Shown in pieces: positions 1 to 7,784 of a stretch of 64,000 bases of DNA. The notes beneath the pieces are model-generated. The model did no database searches and was not told where the DNA came from. It was given only the letters and a program-made list of their open reading frames with translations. Every line of letters starts with the position of its first letter. Position 1 is the first letter of the stretch. Both the position numbers and the translations under genes were made by a program. The stretch is taken from positions 2,666,001 through 2,730,000 of the forward strand of contig NZ_CP102269.1 in the NCBI RefSeq assembly GCF_025148635.1. Direction: 5' to 3'. The DNA is from Butyricimonas virosa. GTDB taxonomy: Bacteria; Bacteroidota; Bacteroidia; Bacteroidales; Marinifilaceae.

Positions 1-247
1 GTTTACTGAAAAGAATAACACCGATTGCCAAGGTTACTCCCATCATAATCTGCACGATCGACATGCTACATGCCAGCGTGTTTGAATTCAAGTAAGTTAC
101 GAGGGATTGTAGGCCCCCGAACGGACAATAGGCTTCAACGTTGGCAGGTTCTCCTCCGAAAAATACTTTCAGAATGAATCCGGCAATGACTGCAATTACA
201 CCCAGTTGCAGTACGTGTCTCCATAAATTTTTCTTAATCTTGCTCAT
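1..247 (-). CDS. Membrane 4Fe-4S binding protein, N-terminal part (cut by window edge)
   Basis: The 82 visible codons run from an ATG at 247 off the left edge. They show a short basic N-terminus, a hydrophobic segment at about residues 12-31, a CPFGG motif at about residue 41, and a second hydrophobic segment starting at about residue 62. This pattern (membrane helix, then Cys-Pro-Phe-Gly-Gly) is typical of NapH/YccM-type membrane ferredoxins that pass electrons across the inner membrane. The iron-sulfur Cys motifs expected further on lie outside the window. It starts 32 bp after the DUF6850 barrel gene on the same strand, so it is probably the last visible gene of that operon. The family is inferred from a short fragment. 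Confidence 0.6.
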   Translation of the reverse strand, partial: MSKIKKNLWRHVLQLGVIAVIAGFILKVFFGGEPANVEAYCPFGGLQSLVTYLNSNTLACSMSIVQIMMGVTLAIGVILFSK

Positions 248-279
248 TTCTTTTTGCTATATTTGTTATTTGTGATTCC

Positions 280-1875
280 CTAGAATGATAGTCCTATCGT
301 GGCTTGTAAGGTTGTCCAGTTCTTACCGTCATACAGGCCGCTGGTGGACTTTTTATAATTGACATTACCGATAGCGTACAAGTTCATCCCTTTTTCCTTG
401 TTGAGGAAATAGGTGTAGCGAACGTTTACTCCTCCGGCAATTTTATCCGACGTGATGTACTCGAATTCCTGTTCCAGTAAGTCTTTCCGTTGTGGGTATT
501 CGTCAATATTCGGCAAGACCGTTTCGGCTTCCAGTTTCATTTTTAGCATTGTGCCTCCCCCGATCGTGTAAGCACCATTTATGCCGCAATCCAGCATTCC
601 TTTTTTGAACAGGAAGTTTTTTTCGAGTGAAAGGTAACCTTCTGTGTTTCTCAATATTTGTTGGAATTTGGCAGGGTAGAGACGGTACACTCTTTCCGCG
701 TAAAAGCCTTTAGCCCCAATTTGTGCGTTCCAGCAACTGTTGTATGCGGTGCGATTACGGAACAGGTTGTAATTTGCGTCGTAAACGATGGATTCGATGG
801 AAGATTTATTCTTTTTCCCGAATTGTGTCCAAGTGCTGTTTTGGTTTATGACTTCTTTTTGTTGGATGTTCTCGTAGCCTAGCATGTTCGAAAAATCGGC
901 TTGCAGGTTAATATAGTGACTGTATTTTTCTCCGCTGACATTGAAAGCCCCGGTGTAATTATACGCACGTTGTTTCATTTCTCCCCCGCGCTCTTTATTG
1001 TAGTTGGCCTTGAAAACTTCCTGTTTCTTTTCTAACATGGAGAATTGGTTAAAGAAGCGGATTCGGCGGGAATGGAATTCCACTTGTGCGGCACCGCCCA
1101 AGGATTCATCCCGAATGTCCCGGATAATACTGGTAGTTGAATTTACTTGTTCCGACGTGTAGAACCACAACCCTTCAACGGAAAGGAGCTCCGGTGTCCG
1201 TCCTGTTCCAATTGTCCTGATGTCAATGTTTTCGGTTTCTTTCTGGTAAATGAAGTTCAGTCCCAAGTTCAGGTATTGGGAACGGTAAACCACTCCCGGG
1301 TACACTTTCAGGTTCATGTACGTGTTTTTGTTCCGGGCATCTTTTTTCTTGGCGTTACTAGCGGTTAAGTAATCGATTTTGGCTCCGATGCTCCAGCGTT
1401 TCCCGAGCATGTAGCCGATACCGCCTTCCAGGATGTAAGTCTCCATGGTCTGGCGTCCCGGCATACTGTCTGCAAAGAATATTGGGGAGCGGTACGGGTC
1501 GATAACATTACACCATCCCATTTTAAGACGATTCATGTAGTCAAAACTGAATTTCCCGTAGAAGAATACTTTATTCAATCTTCGGAAGGATTCTGTTTGT
1601 AGGTTTGTTTTATTGAACGCGTGAGGAGCATTTATATTTCTAAAACTACCTTTCCCATATTGAAAATCAAGTTCTACGATAGTGAAATCTTGATTCTCGT
1701 TGAATGTTAATCCGGCATAGTTTAAAGACTTTGTCCAGGGATTGTTGGCTTTGACCCGATCCATCCGGTAAAAAATCTTCTCGTTGTCTTGAGTTTGGGC
1801 ATTTGCTGCCGACATCCCGGCGATGAGTAGACCCAGACCAAGTGTATATATTTTTTTGAATTTCATAATCTTCAT
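280..1875 (-). CDS. DUF6850-type outer-membrane beta-barrel protein
   Basis: The 531-residue protein has an N-terminal signal peptide (about 1-26, ending ANAQ), no lipobox, and a body rich in alternating aromatic and polar beta-strand segments. It ends in Phe (GLSF), the usual C-terminal signature of outer-membrane barrels. Around residue 135-180 it carries FADSMPGRQ and KKKDARNKNTYMN, which I recall as characteristic of DUF6850 barrels in Bacteroidales. A second ATG at 1866 is an equally possible start. It lies 21 bp after the DUF4876 lipoprotein gene and upstream of the 4Fe-4S protein gene, so it belongs to the TonB receptor operon. Its function is unknown; a companion pore or surface barrel for the receptor is inference. 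Confidence 0.75.
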   Translation of the reverse strand: MKIMKFKKIYTLGLGLLIAGMSAANAQTQDNEKIFYRMDRVKANNPWTKSLNYAGLTFNENQDFTIVELDFQYGKGSFRNINAPHAFNKTNLQTESFRRLNKVFFYGKFSFDYMNRLKMGWCNVIDPYRSPIFFADSMPGRQTMETYILEGGIGYMLGKRWSIGAKIDYLTASNAKKKDARNKNTYMNLKVYPGVVYRSQYLNLGLNFIYQKETENIDIRTIGTGRTPELLSVEGLWFYTSEQVNSTTSIIRDIRDESLGGAAQVEFHSRRIRFFNQFSMLEKKQEVFKANYNKERGGEMKQRAYNYTGAFNVSGEKYSHYINLQADFSNMLGYENIQQKEVINQNSTWTQFGKKNKSSIESIVYDANYNLFRNRTAYNSCWNAQIGAKGFYAERVYRLYPAKFQQILRNTEGYLSLEKNFLFKKGMLDCGINGAYTIGGGTMLKMKLEAETVLPNIDEYPQRKDLLEQEFEYITSDKIAGGVNVRYTYFLNKEKGMNLYAIGNVNYKKSTSGLYDGKNWTTLQATIGLSF

Positions 1876-1896
1876 TTTTAGATACAGTTCGTCTAT

Positions 1897-3081
1897 CTAT
1901 TTTTTTAATGTGTTCGGAACTACTTCGAAATCCTCGCTGGAATTGTTGGAGTCCATGTATATGGTTCTGCCATCGACAACTTCGTCTACTTTTCGACAAA
2001 CGGAATTACCTAAGTTACTCGTCGGGATATAGGTGAATCCGGCGTCAATGTTATTCGGAATTCGTTTGTTTGCTTTACTGGCACTTGTCACGCATTCAAC
2101 ACCATCAATTACCCAATCTTTATGGATCATCAAGTATTTTTGAGAGGCATTGGGTTTTACCGGATCCAGTTGAAGATTTTTGGAGTCTTCTGCATAGGCT
2201 TGTGCACTAATGGCTGCGGATGTCGGAATTTTGAAGATGATCATGGCCGGTCCGGTCAAACTGATGGTAAATGCCGTGCCGTTATTTCTCCAGATCATGT
2301 TTAAAGGTTCAACTCCCGGTGCGGGAACAGATGCAGCAGTTAACAGCGGATCCCAGAATGCAAAATCGGCTTTGGAAAGATCCACGGATTGTGAGGCAAT
2401 ATCCATGTGGTTGATGGCGTTGATTGCGATGATCGTCTCTTCTCCGGGTTGTAATGGGTAATCTGTACCTGTACCGGGGAATTGCCATGCCATCATAAAT
2501 AGTGGAATTTCATCCCATAAACTTCCGTCCGGTTTGGTGAAGTTACTAGGACTGTTACTCGTGACTGGGTTTACGGTTCCGATGCAGAGACTGTCTAGGT
2601 AAGCGATTTCGTCGGAATTATTGTAGATAGACATATAAGCGTCTTTTCCATAATTTTTACCGTCATCTTTTTTACAAGAGGCGTAGTAAACCTCTTTGAT
2701 GATTAACTGCTGTAATTTAGCATGAGTCAGGTTTATCGTGTAAGTTTCCCCATCTTTTGCGCTTTCACTTAATACGATTCGTTCCATTCTTCCGTTGAAA
2801 ATGTCGATCGTGTTTTCTCCTCTTTCCCGGTGTTGGGCTACTGCTTCGTAGAAACCGTATTCCACGTTAAATGTTGCGATACCGGAGGCGTCACACTTGC
2901 TTGTGTAAGTAAGACCGGAAGTTGTGCTGTATAGTTTCACGTCAATCCCTTCCGGGTTCATGCTTTCAAAACCTTCCGGCATATTCACCTTGATTAAGGC
3001 CTCGATACTCATTTTTTCTTCTTTCAAACATCCCGTGAAAAGGAATACGACCAGAAGTGTAAGTATATGATATGTTTTCAT
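1897..3081 (-). CDS. DUF4876 family lipoprotein
   Basis: The 394-residue protein starts with a lipoprotein signal peptide (VVFLFTGC, Cys at about 18), so it is probably anchored to the outer membrane. Residues 25-125 look like an Ig/prealbumin-like carboxypeptidase-regulatory fold (TTSGLTYTSKCDASGIATFN). The remainder resembles the DUF4876 family, including a lamin-tail-like stretch (IKEVYYASC, YMSIYNNSDEIAYLDSL). It sits 21 bp downstream of the TonB receptor gene, so it is likely a surface partner of the receptor, analogous in position to SusD-like or HmuY-like binding lipoproteins. The ligand is not identifiable from sequence. Confidence 0.75.
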   Translation of the reverse strand: MKTYHILTLLVVFLFTGCLKEEKMSIEALIKVNMPEGFESMNPEGIDVKLYSTTSGLTYTSKCDASGIATFNVEYGFYEAVAQHRERGENTIDIFNGRMERIVLSESAKDGETYTINLTHAKLQQLIIKEVYYASCKKDDGKNYGKDAYMSIYNNSDEIAYLDSLCIGTVNPVTSNSPSNFTKPDGSLWDEIPLFMMAWQFPGTGTDYPLQPGEETIIAINAINHMDIASQSVDLSKADFAFWDPLLTAASVPAPGVEPLNMIWRNNGTAFTISLTGPAMIIFKIPTSAAISAQAYAEDSKNLQLDPVKPNASQKYLMIHKDWVIDGVECVTSASKANKRIPNNIDAGFTYIPTSNLGNSVCRKVDEVVDGRTIYMDSNNSSEDFEVVPNTLKK

Positions 3082-3102
3082 CTTTATTCCTTTTTTAATC
3101 CG

Positions 3103-5940
3103 TTAAAATTTCAGACTGATTTCGGCACCGAAACTAATGTCGCTGTTTACTCTAAAGTCAGAACCGCTGGATTGGTAATATCTCCAAGGTTTGGCATTGG
3201 TGAAGTTGTTTGCGTAGAAAGAAAGAGAGGCAAATTTCCCGATTTCTTTCGTCATACGCAGGTTCAACATGAAATACGGATCAAGGGAATCTTCCACGAA
3301 ATAAGTGGACTTCCCGCTTTTGATCATGTGCTGGAATACCGGGTCGTTTGCTTCTGTTTCAGTGAACGGGTGAATAGTACCGTCTTGATCCATGTATGCT
3401 ACCGGATTAATATACTTGTTATAGGTTTTGTCTTTTTCTACATTTCCTTCAATAATGTTGCCGTCGTCGTCTTTCATGTAAGCTAGGCATTGTCCCTGGT
3501 ATTTCGATAAGGCTTTCGATTTATCCATCCACACGCATTGAGCACCTAACGTGAAAACAAGACGTAATTGAGGAATATGGGTCACTAAACGCAAGTTCGT
3601 GTTCAAGCGTTGATAAAGATTTCCATTTCCGACATTGGTACCACCCACGTATAACCCGACATAGGGATAAGGTTCATTGTTTATATATCGGGATTCATGA
3701 ATCATTTTGAGGCTATTGTCGAATGTTTTTGTGTGGAAGAATGCCCCGTCTACAAGAATTGATGTCTTGATCACGTCGATCTTCCCGAAATCGAAGGAGT
3801 ATTCTATCCCCCATTTATCGGTTTTGATTCCGTTATCTGGGCGTTGGAAAACCCCGAATGTTTTCAAGGTGCGGTAACCCACGGAAGTCCCGTTTTCCAC
3901 GACTTCTCCGTTTACGTATTCCGGGTTGGTCAGGCTGGAACTGTAATTATATTCCCGGTATTGATAGGGAACGGCATAGCCGGCTTGGTTGTATCCATGG
4001 GTCAGTTTCTCTTTGAAGTAAGCTAAACTGGCATTAATATTTAGTACTTTGAAATCTACCCCAATTTCGAAATTGTTACTTTTGGGGATTTTCAAATGGT
4101 CATTGTCCGTTTCGAATACATTCGTGGTAATCACGGCTAATTTATGATCATTAGCGTCATCTTTGAACGAGAAACTGGCTTTGTCTATATAAGCCGGGTC
4201 CGGGTACAAGTAGGCCAGTGTCGGCATTTTATGTTGGATTCCCCATCCAACACGAATGCTTAGGCTTTCCCATCCTTTCTTGTTCCAGCGATTTTCTAAT
4301 AATGTCACTCGGGCGTTAAAACGTGGATCCACGATCACGTCAAAATCAGCTCCTTTCGTGTCAATCTTGGTGAATCGGCTTCCGGCAGAAAGTTCTATTG
4401 ACCTTTTGCCTATTTCAATTTTTATTTTGTCCTCGATGAAACCACTGTATTCATTGATGTAGGGAATGTCTTTGAATGAACGGGGACGAATGTTCTGGGT
4501 CGGCGGATTGTTCGGGTCGAAACTTTTTCCTTTGCCTTCATTTCCTTTTGTACTCCATTCACCTCCTAACATGAAGTTATTATAGAAAATTCCGTATTTC
4601 CCGGAGATGTTGGCCGTTAGTTTGGCTTGTGCGTAAACGGGCTTTCCCTCGATTTTCAGATCACTATAATATTCATAGGGAAGAAAACCGGCCACGTGTT
4701 CTCCTGATTCCATGGAATTTGTGGTTGCAGCCCCGACAGTTGTATGTTGTTCGTGGTCCCAGTTGTATTGTTTTCCGAGAGATCCGGCCACGGTGTATTT
4801 CAGGCTGGTTAACCAAGCTTTGTTTATCATCCAGTTCCCGTAGATATTCAAACTGATTTCTTGATTTTCAACTTTTGTCTTTTCTTCGGATTGCTTGTCC
4901 GGATCACTTTTTTGTTTGTCCAAAGTGGTTAGACCTTTTAGCTTAGCATTCAAACTAAAAGCTCTTCCTTGCGGATTGAACACGTTGGAATAACCGATTT
5001 GTGCGGTCAAACGGTTATAGGATTTTGCCGGGGTTCGAATGTCATTCTGTGATTGCACGTAATCGGCGTCAATATTTAAGAATCCTTTATTGTCTCCTAA
5101 GGCAAAACCTTTGCCCGCATAGACTTGTTTGATTTTCGGGTCAGTCTTGAAACGTACCTCCAGGGGGGATTTCCCTGCCTTTGTCTTGACGATTACAGCT
5201 CCCGAGTTCAAGTCTCCGTATTCGGCAGAGGCGATACCCCGGATAACTTCGATCGACTCGATGTTATCCACGGCAATCTGGCGGGCATCGATTCCGGTTC
5301 CGGCCGAAGTGCTTATGCCTTGATTGGATAGAGCGGTAGAGGTCATTTGCATGTTTGCATCATTTGACATACGTGCCCCGTCCACGATCACGGCAGTCCC
5401 GAAAGCGTTGGTAGCATCTTTTCCCGTGACGTCCCGGATCGTCAGTTTCGAGATGTCGTTTAAGTTTGGATTAACGGTCAACGATCCGGGTAGTAATTGC
5501 ATCACGTCCACGATACTGGAAGCCTGCACGTGTTCCAATGCCGCTTTTTTAATAGAGGAAGAACTGTTTAGCTTGTTTCCGGATGTTGCGGTCACGGTGA
5601 CTTCTTTTAGTGCTAGGGTTTGTTCCTCTAATTTTAGAATGTATTTCTCGATATTTTTACTTAGATTAATTTTCATTTCATAATCTTTGTAACCAAGACA
5701 AGAAGCGGTTAGGGTATATTCACCTTTTTTTACGTTCTTGAAAGAAAATTTTCCGTTAATGTCAGAAGTGGTCCATAGATTTAAGTCCTTGATATTGACC
5801 ACAACGAAGGGGAGTGTCTCACCGGATTTTGCATCTTGTATAGTTCCGGATAGGCTGACCTTTTCAGATTGGGCAAAGAGGTCCATTTGCCCGATCAAAA
5901 AGATGACCGTGCTTAAAAAAAACAATTTTTTCAAACTCAT
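3103..5940 (-). CDS. TonB-dependent receptor with carboxypeptidase-regulatory N-domain
   Basis: The 945-residue protein is an outer-membrane active transporter powered by TonB. It has a signal peptide (about 1-24, ending LFAQ), a carboxypeptidase-regulatory-like beta-sandwich (about 28-108), a plug domain (about 112-255, with VDNIESIEVIRGIASAEYG) and a 22-strand-type barrel ending in LKF. It lacks the STN signalling domain, so FecR-type signalling through the plug is unlikely. It is smaller than SusC and has no SusD partner. The barrel genes and lipoprotein downstream, and the sigma factor with putative metal-sensing proteins upstream, suggest a metal, metal-chelate or haem-like substrate, but nothing in the sequence fixes the ligand. 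Confidence 0.88.
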   Translation of the reverse strand: MSLKKLFFLSTVIFLIGQMDLFAQSEKVSLSGTIQDAKSGETLPFVVVNIKDLNLWTTSDINGKFSFKNVKKGEYTLTASCLGYKDYEMKINLSKNIEKYILKLEEQTLALKEVTVTATSGNKLNSSSSIKKAALEHVQASSIVDVMQLLPGSLTVNPNLNDISKLTIRDVTGKDATNAFGTAVIVDGARMSNDANMQMTSTALSNQGISTSAGTGIDARQIAVDNIESIEVIRGIASAEYGDLNSGAVIVKTKAGKSPLEVRFKTDPKIKQVYAGKGFALGDNKGFLNIDADYVQSQNDIRTPAKSYNRLTAQIGYSNVFNPQGRAFSLNAKLKGLTTLDKQKSDPDKQSEEKTKVENQEISLNIYGNWMINKAWLTSLKYTVAGSLGKQYNWDHEQHTTVGAATTNSMESGEHVAGFLPYEYYSDLKIEGKPVYAQAKLTANISGKYGIFYNNFMLGGEWSTKGNEGKGKSFDPNNPPTQNIRPRSFKDIPYINEYSGFIEDKIKIEIGKRSIELSAGSRFTKIDTKGADFDVIVDPRFNARVTLLENRWNKKGWESLSIRVGWGIQHKMPTLAYLYPDPAYIDKASFSFKDDANDHKLAVITTNVFETDNDHLKIPKSNNFEIGVDFKVLNINASLAYFKEKLTHGYNQAGYAVPYQYREYNYSSSLTNPEYVNGEVVENGTSVGYRTLKTFGVFQRPDNGIKTDKWGIEYSFDFGKIDVIKTSILVDGAFFHTKTFDNSLKMIHESRYINNEPYPYVGLYVGGTNVGNGNLYQRLNTNLRLVTHIPQLRLVFTLGAQCVWMDKSKALSKYQGQCLAYMKDDDGNIIEGNVEKDKTYNKYINPVAYMDQDGTIHPFTETEANDPVFQHMIKSGKSTYFVEDSLDPYFMLNLRMTKEIGKFASLSFYANNFTNAKPWRYYQSSGSDFRVNSDISFGAEISLKF

Positions 5941-5967
5941 AGTAAGATCTTGTAGGTTTAGCTGTTT

Positions 5968-6261
5968 TTAATTAAAAAGTCTGTCCTCAATACATTCAAG
6001 TTTAGTGTCGTTAATATTATACTTTCCTAGCCACTCCTGCATTGCCACTTGCCGATCGGTCTTGTGCATGTGGTGGTGTATACTGCCCACCAGAATGCCT
6101 AGTGCAATTCCTGCGGCAATGCTCATGCCTAGGTGTCTTTTGCGGATCACCGGACCGGCATCATCCACTTTATTTCGGGCCATCTTTTTCATGATCCCGT
6201 TATAAAAGTCCTCACGCACTTCCCTTACTTTGTCCTTTTCGATGATCTCTTCAACTTTCAT
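5968..6261 (-). CDS. Small single-pass membrane protein, candidate CnrY-like anti-sigma factor
   Basis: The 97-residue protein has a charged N-terminal part (about 1-46) with no signal peptide, one membrane helix (about 47-62, AAGIALGILVGS), then HHHMH immediately outside the helix and a short C-terminal tail. This topology puts the N-terminus in the cytoplasm, where it could bind the sigma factor, and the His/Met cluster at the periplasmic face. CnrY of Cupriavidus has about the same length and topology and holds CnrH at the membrane. The gene lies 70 bp after the CpxP-like gene and 27 bp before the TonB receptor gene. The anti-sigma role is inferred from topology and context; I see no clear sequence match to a named family. 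Confidence 0.55.
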   Translation of the reverse strand: MKVEEIIEKDKVREVREDFYNGIMKKMARNKVDDAGPVIRKRHLGMSIAAGIALGILVGSIHHHMHKTDRQVAMQEWLGKYNINDTKLECIEDRLFN

Positions 6262-6331
6262 GATTTTTCTCTCTTTGGTTATATGACAGACTTTATTATA
6301 AAAACTTGCGCTGGCAAGATACTTTTTTTCA

Positions 6332-6919
6332 TTATTTCGTAATATTTTTTGTAGAATCTCTGTTTGTCTCTAGTGAATCGGATTCTATGTTCTTGTAATG
6401 GTGGAACTTATTACATCTTTTGCATTTTTCTTGATCCGTACATTTTTCTGCACATTCCGAACAATGTTTGTTAATCTCCAGTAAATCGATGAACATTTTT
6501 TCGAGTTTTTTCGATTGTTCCGGGGTGCATACCTTTTTTATATTGAGTAAATGTCGTGCTGTTTGTGTTTTCAGTGCTTTATGCAAGTGTCCCACGGACG
6601 TGGCAATTTTGTTCAGCTCTTCCGTGGATGGATTGGGTTTTGCCAGTTCGTTCAACATCTGATAACGTCTTTGGCAGAGTAGCTTTAATACGGTTTGGTG
6701 TCTTCTTAGGACATCTTTATCTAATTCGTTGATGAGTTTATATTGCTCATCCGTGAAATTCAGTTCTTCACGTAAGAATTCGTTGGATATAGTGGAATCT
6801 TCATTCTTGTAGACTGTTTTGTCGGGAGTAAAACAAAAGAATACGAGGAGAGCCGTATTCAACATCAGCAGAATAATGTTCACCCAGTAAATCAAATATT
6901 TTTTATTCATCTTTTTCAT
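6332..6919 (-). CDS. Membrane-anchored CpxP/Spy-like periplasmic metal-sensor-type protein
   Basis: The 195-residue protein has an N-terminal membrane anchor (about 9-29) and a helical periplasmic domain. LNFTDEQYKLINEL and CTPEQSKKLEKMF are the two LTxxQ-like repeats of the CpxP/Spy/CnrX superfamily. Between them lie His residues (GHLHKAL, ARHLLN) that could bind metal. The C-terminal tail (about 157-180) is unusually rich in Cys and His: CSECAEKC, CKRC, then HHYKN. The gene starts 11 bp after the sigma factor gene, so the two are cotranscribed. By analogy with CnrX it would sense a periplasmic ion and release the sigma factor through the next gene's product. The metal-sensing role is inference. 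Confidence 0.65.
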   Translation of the reverse strand: MKKMNKKYLIYWVNIILLMLNTALLVFFCFTPDKTVYKNEDSTISNEFLREELNFTDEQYKLINELDKDVLRRHQTVLKLLCQRRYQMLNELAKPNPSTEELNKIATSVGHLHKALKTQTARHLLNIKKVCTPEQSKKLEKMFIDLLEINKHCSECAEKCTDQEKCKRCNKFHHYKNIESDSLETNRDSTKNITK

Positions 6920-6930
6920 GACAATGTCTT

Positions 6931-7476
6931 TTATTTCGTGTTGAATATTTTCTCAAGATTATTTTTTGCACGGAAAAGAAGTGATTCCACGGAGGAGAGA
7001 GAAGTCCCCATGATCTCTGCAATTTCCTTGTATGAAAGTTCTTCATACTTGTTTAGAATTAACGCCGTGCGTTGATTTTCGGGAAGTCGGTCAATAGCCC
7101 GGTGTAATAATTCCAGTTGCTCTTGTTCTTCCAATAATTGTTGTTGTGGCATTTCAGGCGATTGTGCCACCTCTTGTTGTTTCCATGATTCTATATCGAC
7201 TTTTATGGCTCGTCCCCTAGGGGATTTGCAGTGATTAATAGACCTATTCACTGCTATCCGGTACAGCCACGTGGATAATTTACTTTCAAATCTAAACTTA
7301 CCTAGAGATTCAAAGACTTGGATAAAAACGTCTTGGGCAATATCTTCCGCCTCATCCCGATCATGCACGAAAGCATGACAAGTATTGACAACCATCAACT
7401 GATAGTTGTCAACCAATAACTTAAAGGCTTTCTGATCACCTTTAAGTATCGCTTTTATCATCTCTTCCTCGCTCAT
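6931..7476 (-). CDS. ECF RNA polymerase sigma factor
   Basis: The 181-residue protein has sigma region 2 (about 10-80; DEAEDIAQDVFIQVFE and FESKLSTWLYRIAVN) and sigma region 4 (about 125-178; LPENQRTALILNKYEELSYKEIAEIMG, a helix-turn-helix). It lacks region 3, as ECF factors do. It is the first gene of the minus-strand operon that ends beyond the left window edge, and it is followed directly by a membrane-anchored CpxP-like protein rather than a FecR gene. This makes a CnrH-like arrangement likely. It presumably directs transcription of its own operon, including the TonB receptor. Confidence 0.9.
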   Translation of the reverse strand: MSEEEMIKAILKGDQKAFKLLVDNYQLMVVNTCHAFVHDRDEAEDIAQDVFIQVFESLGKFRFESKLSTWLYRIAVNRSINHCKSPRGRAIKVDIESWKQQEVAQSPEMPQQQLLEEQEQLELLHRAIDRLPENQRTALILNKYEELSYKEIAEIMGTSLSSVESLLFRAKNNLEKIFNTK

Positions 7477-7784
7477 ACCAAGGTTTTATCACACTTCCCT
7501 TCCGGGAAATATCACTTAATCCATACAAGTAAAATGGTATTACAACATCTGTCGTGATATCATAAAACGTTCCTTTATTGATCTCAAATGTAGTAAAAAT
7601 ATTGAATGTTCAAAAAACAACGTTCATTTTTAATATCTACTGATTGTCAACAATCTGTATTAAAAGACTTGTGTTTAGATAATTATCCGGCCTCCTCTTT
7701 TTAATGTATCATTTATTGAACGTTTTTTAAAATAATAAAAAATGTTTAATTCCCGCACCGTGTATAGCCTGTCTTGCGATTGTG
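7477..7784. promoter_or_regulatory. Intergenic control region upstream of the sigma/TonB operon
   Basis: No gene is seen here. On the minus strand a -7 box TACATTTG (7592-7585) is preceded by TTTG (7614-7611) at an 18-bp spacing, close to the Bacteroidetes consensus. An imperfect inverted repeat, TGAATGTT (7603-7610) and AACGTTCA (7619-7626), brackets that TTTG. Further copies of the same half-site occur at 7718-7725 (TGAACGTT) and 7566-7572 (AACGTTC). The pattern suggests an operator or an ECF-type recognition element for this operon. The 5' leader to the sigma gene would be about 100 nt. Confidence 0.4.
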
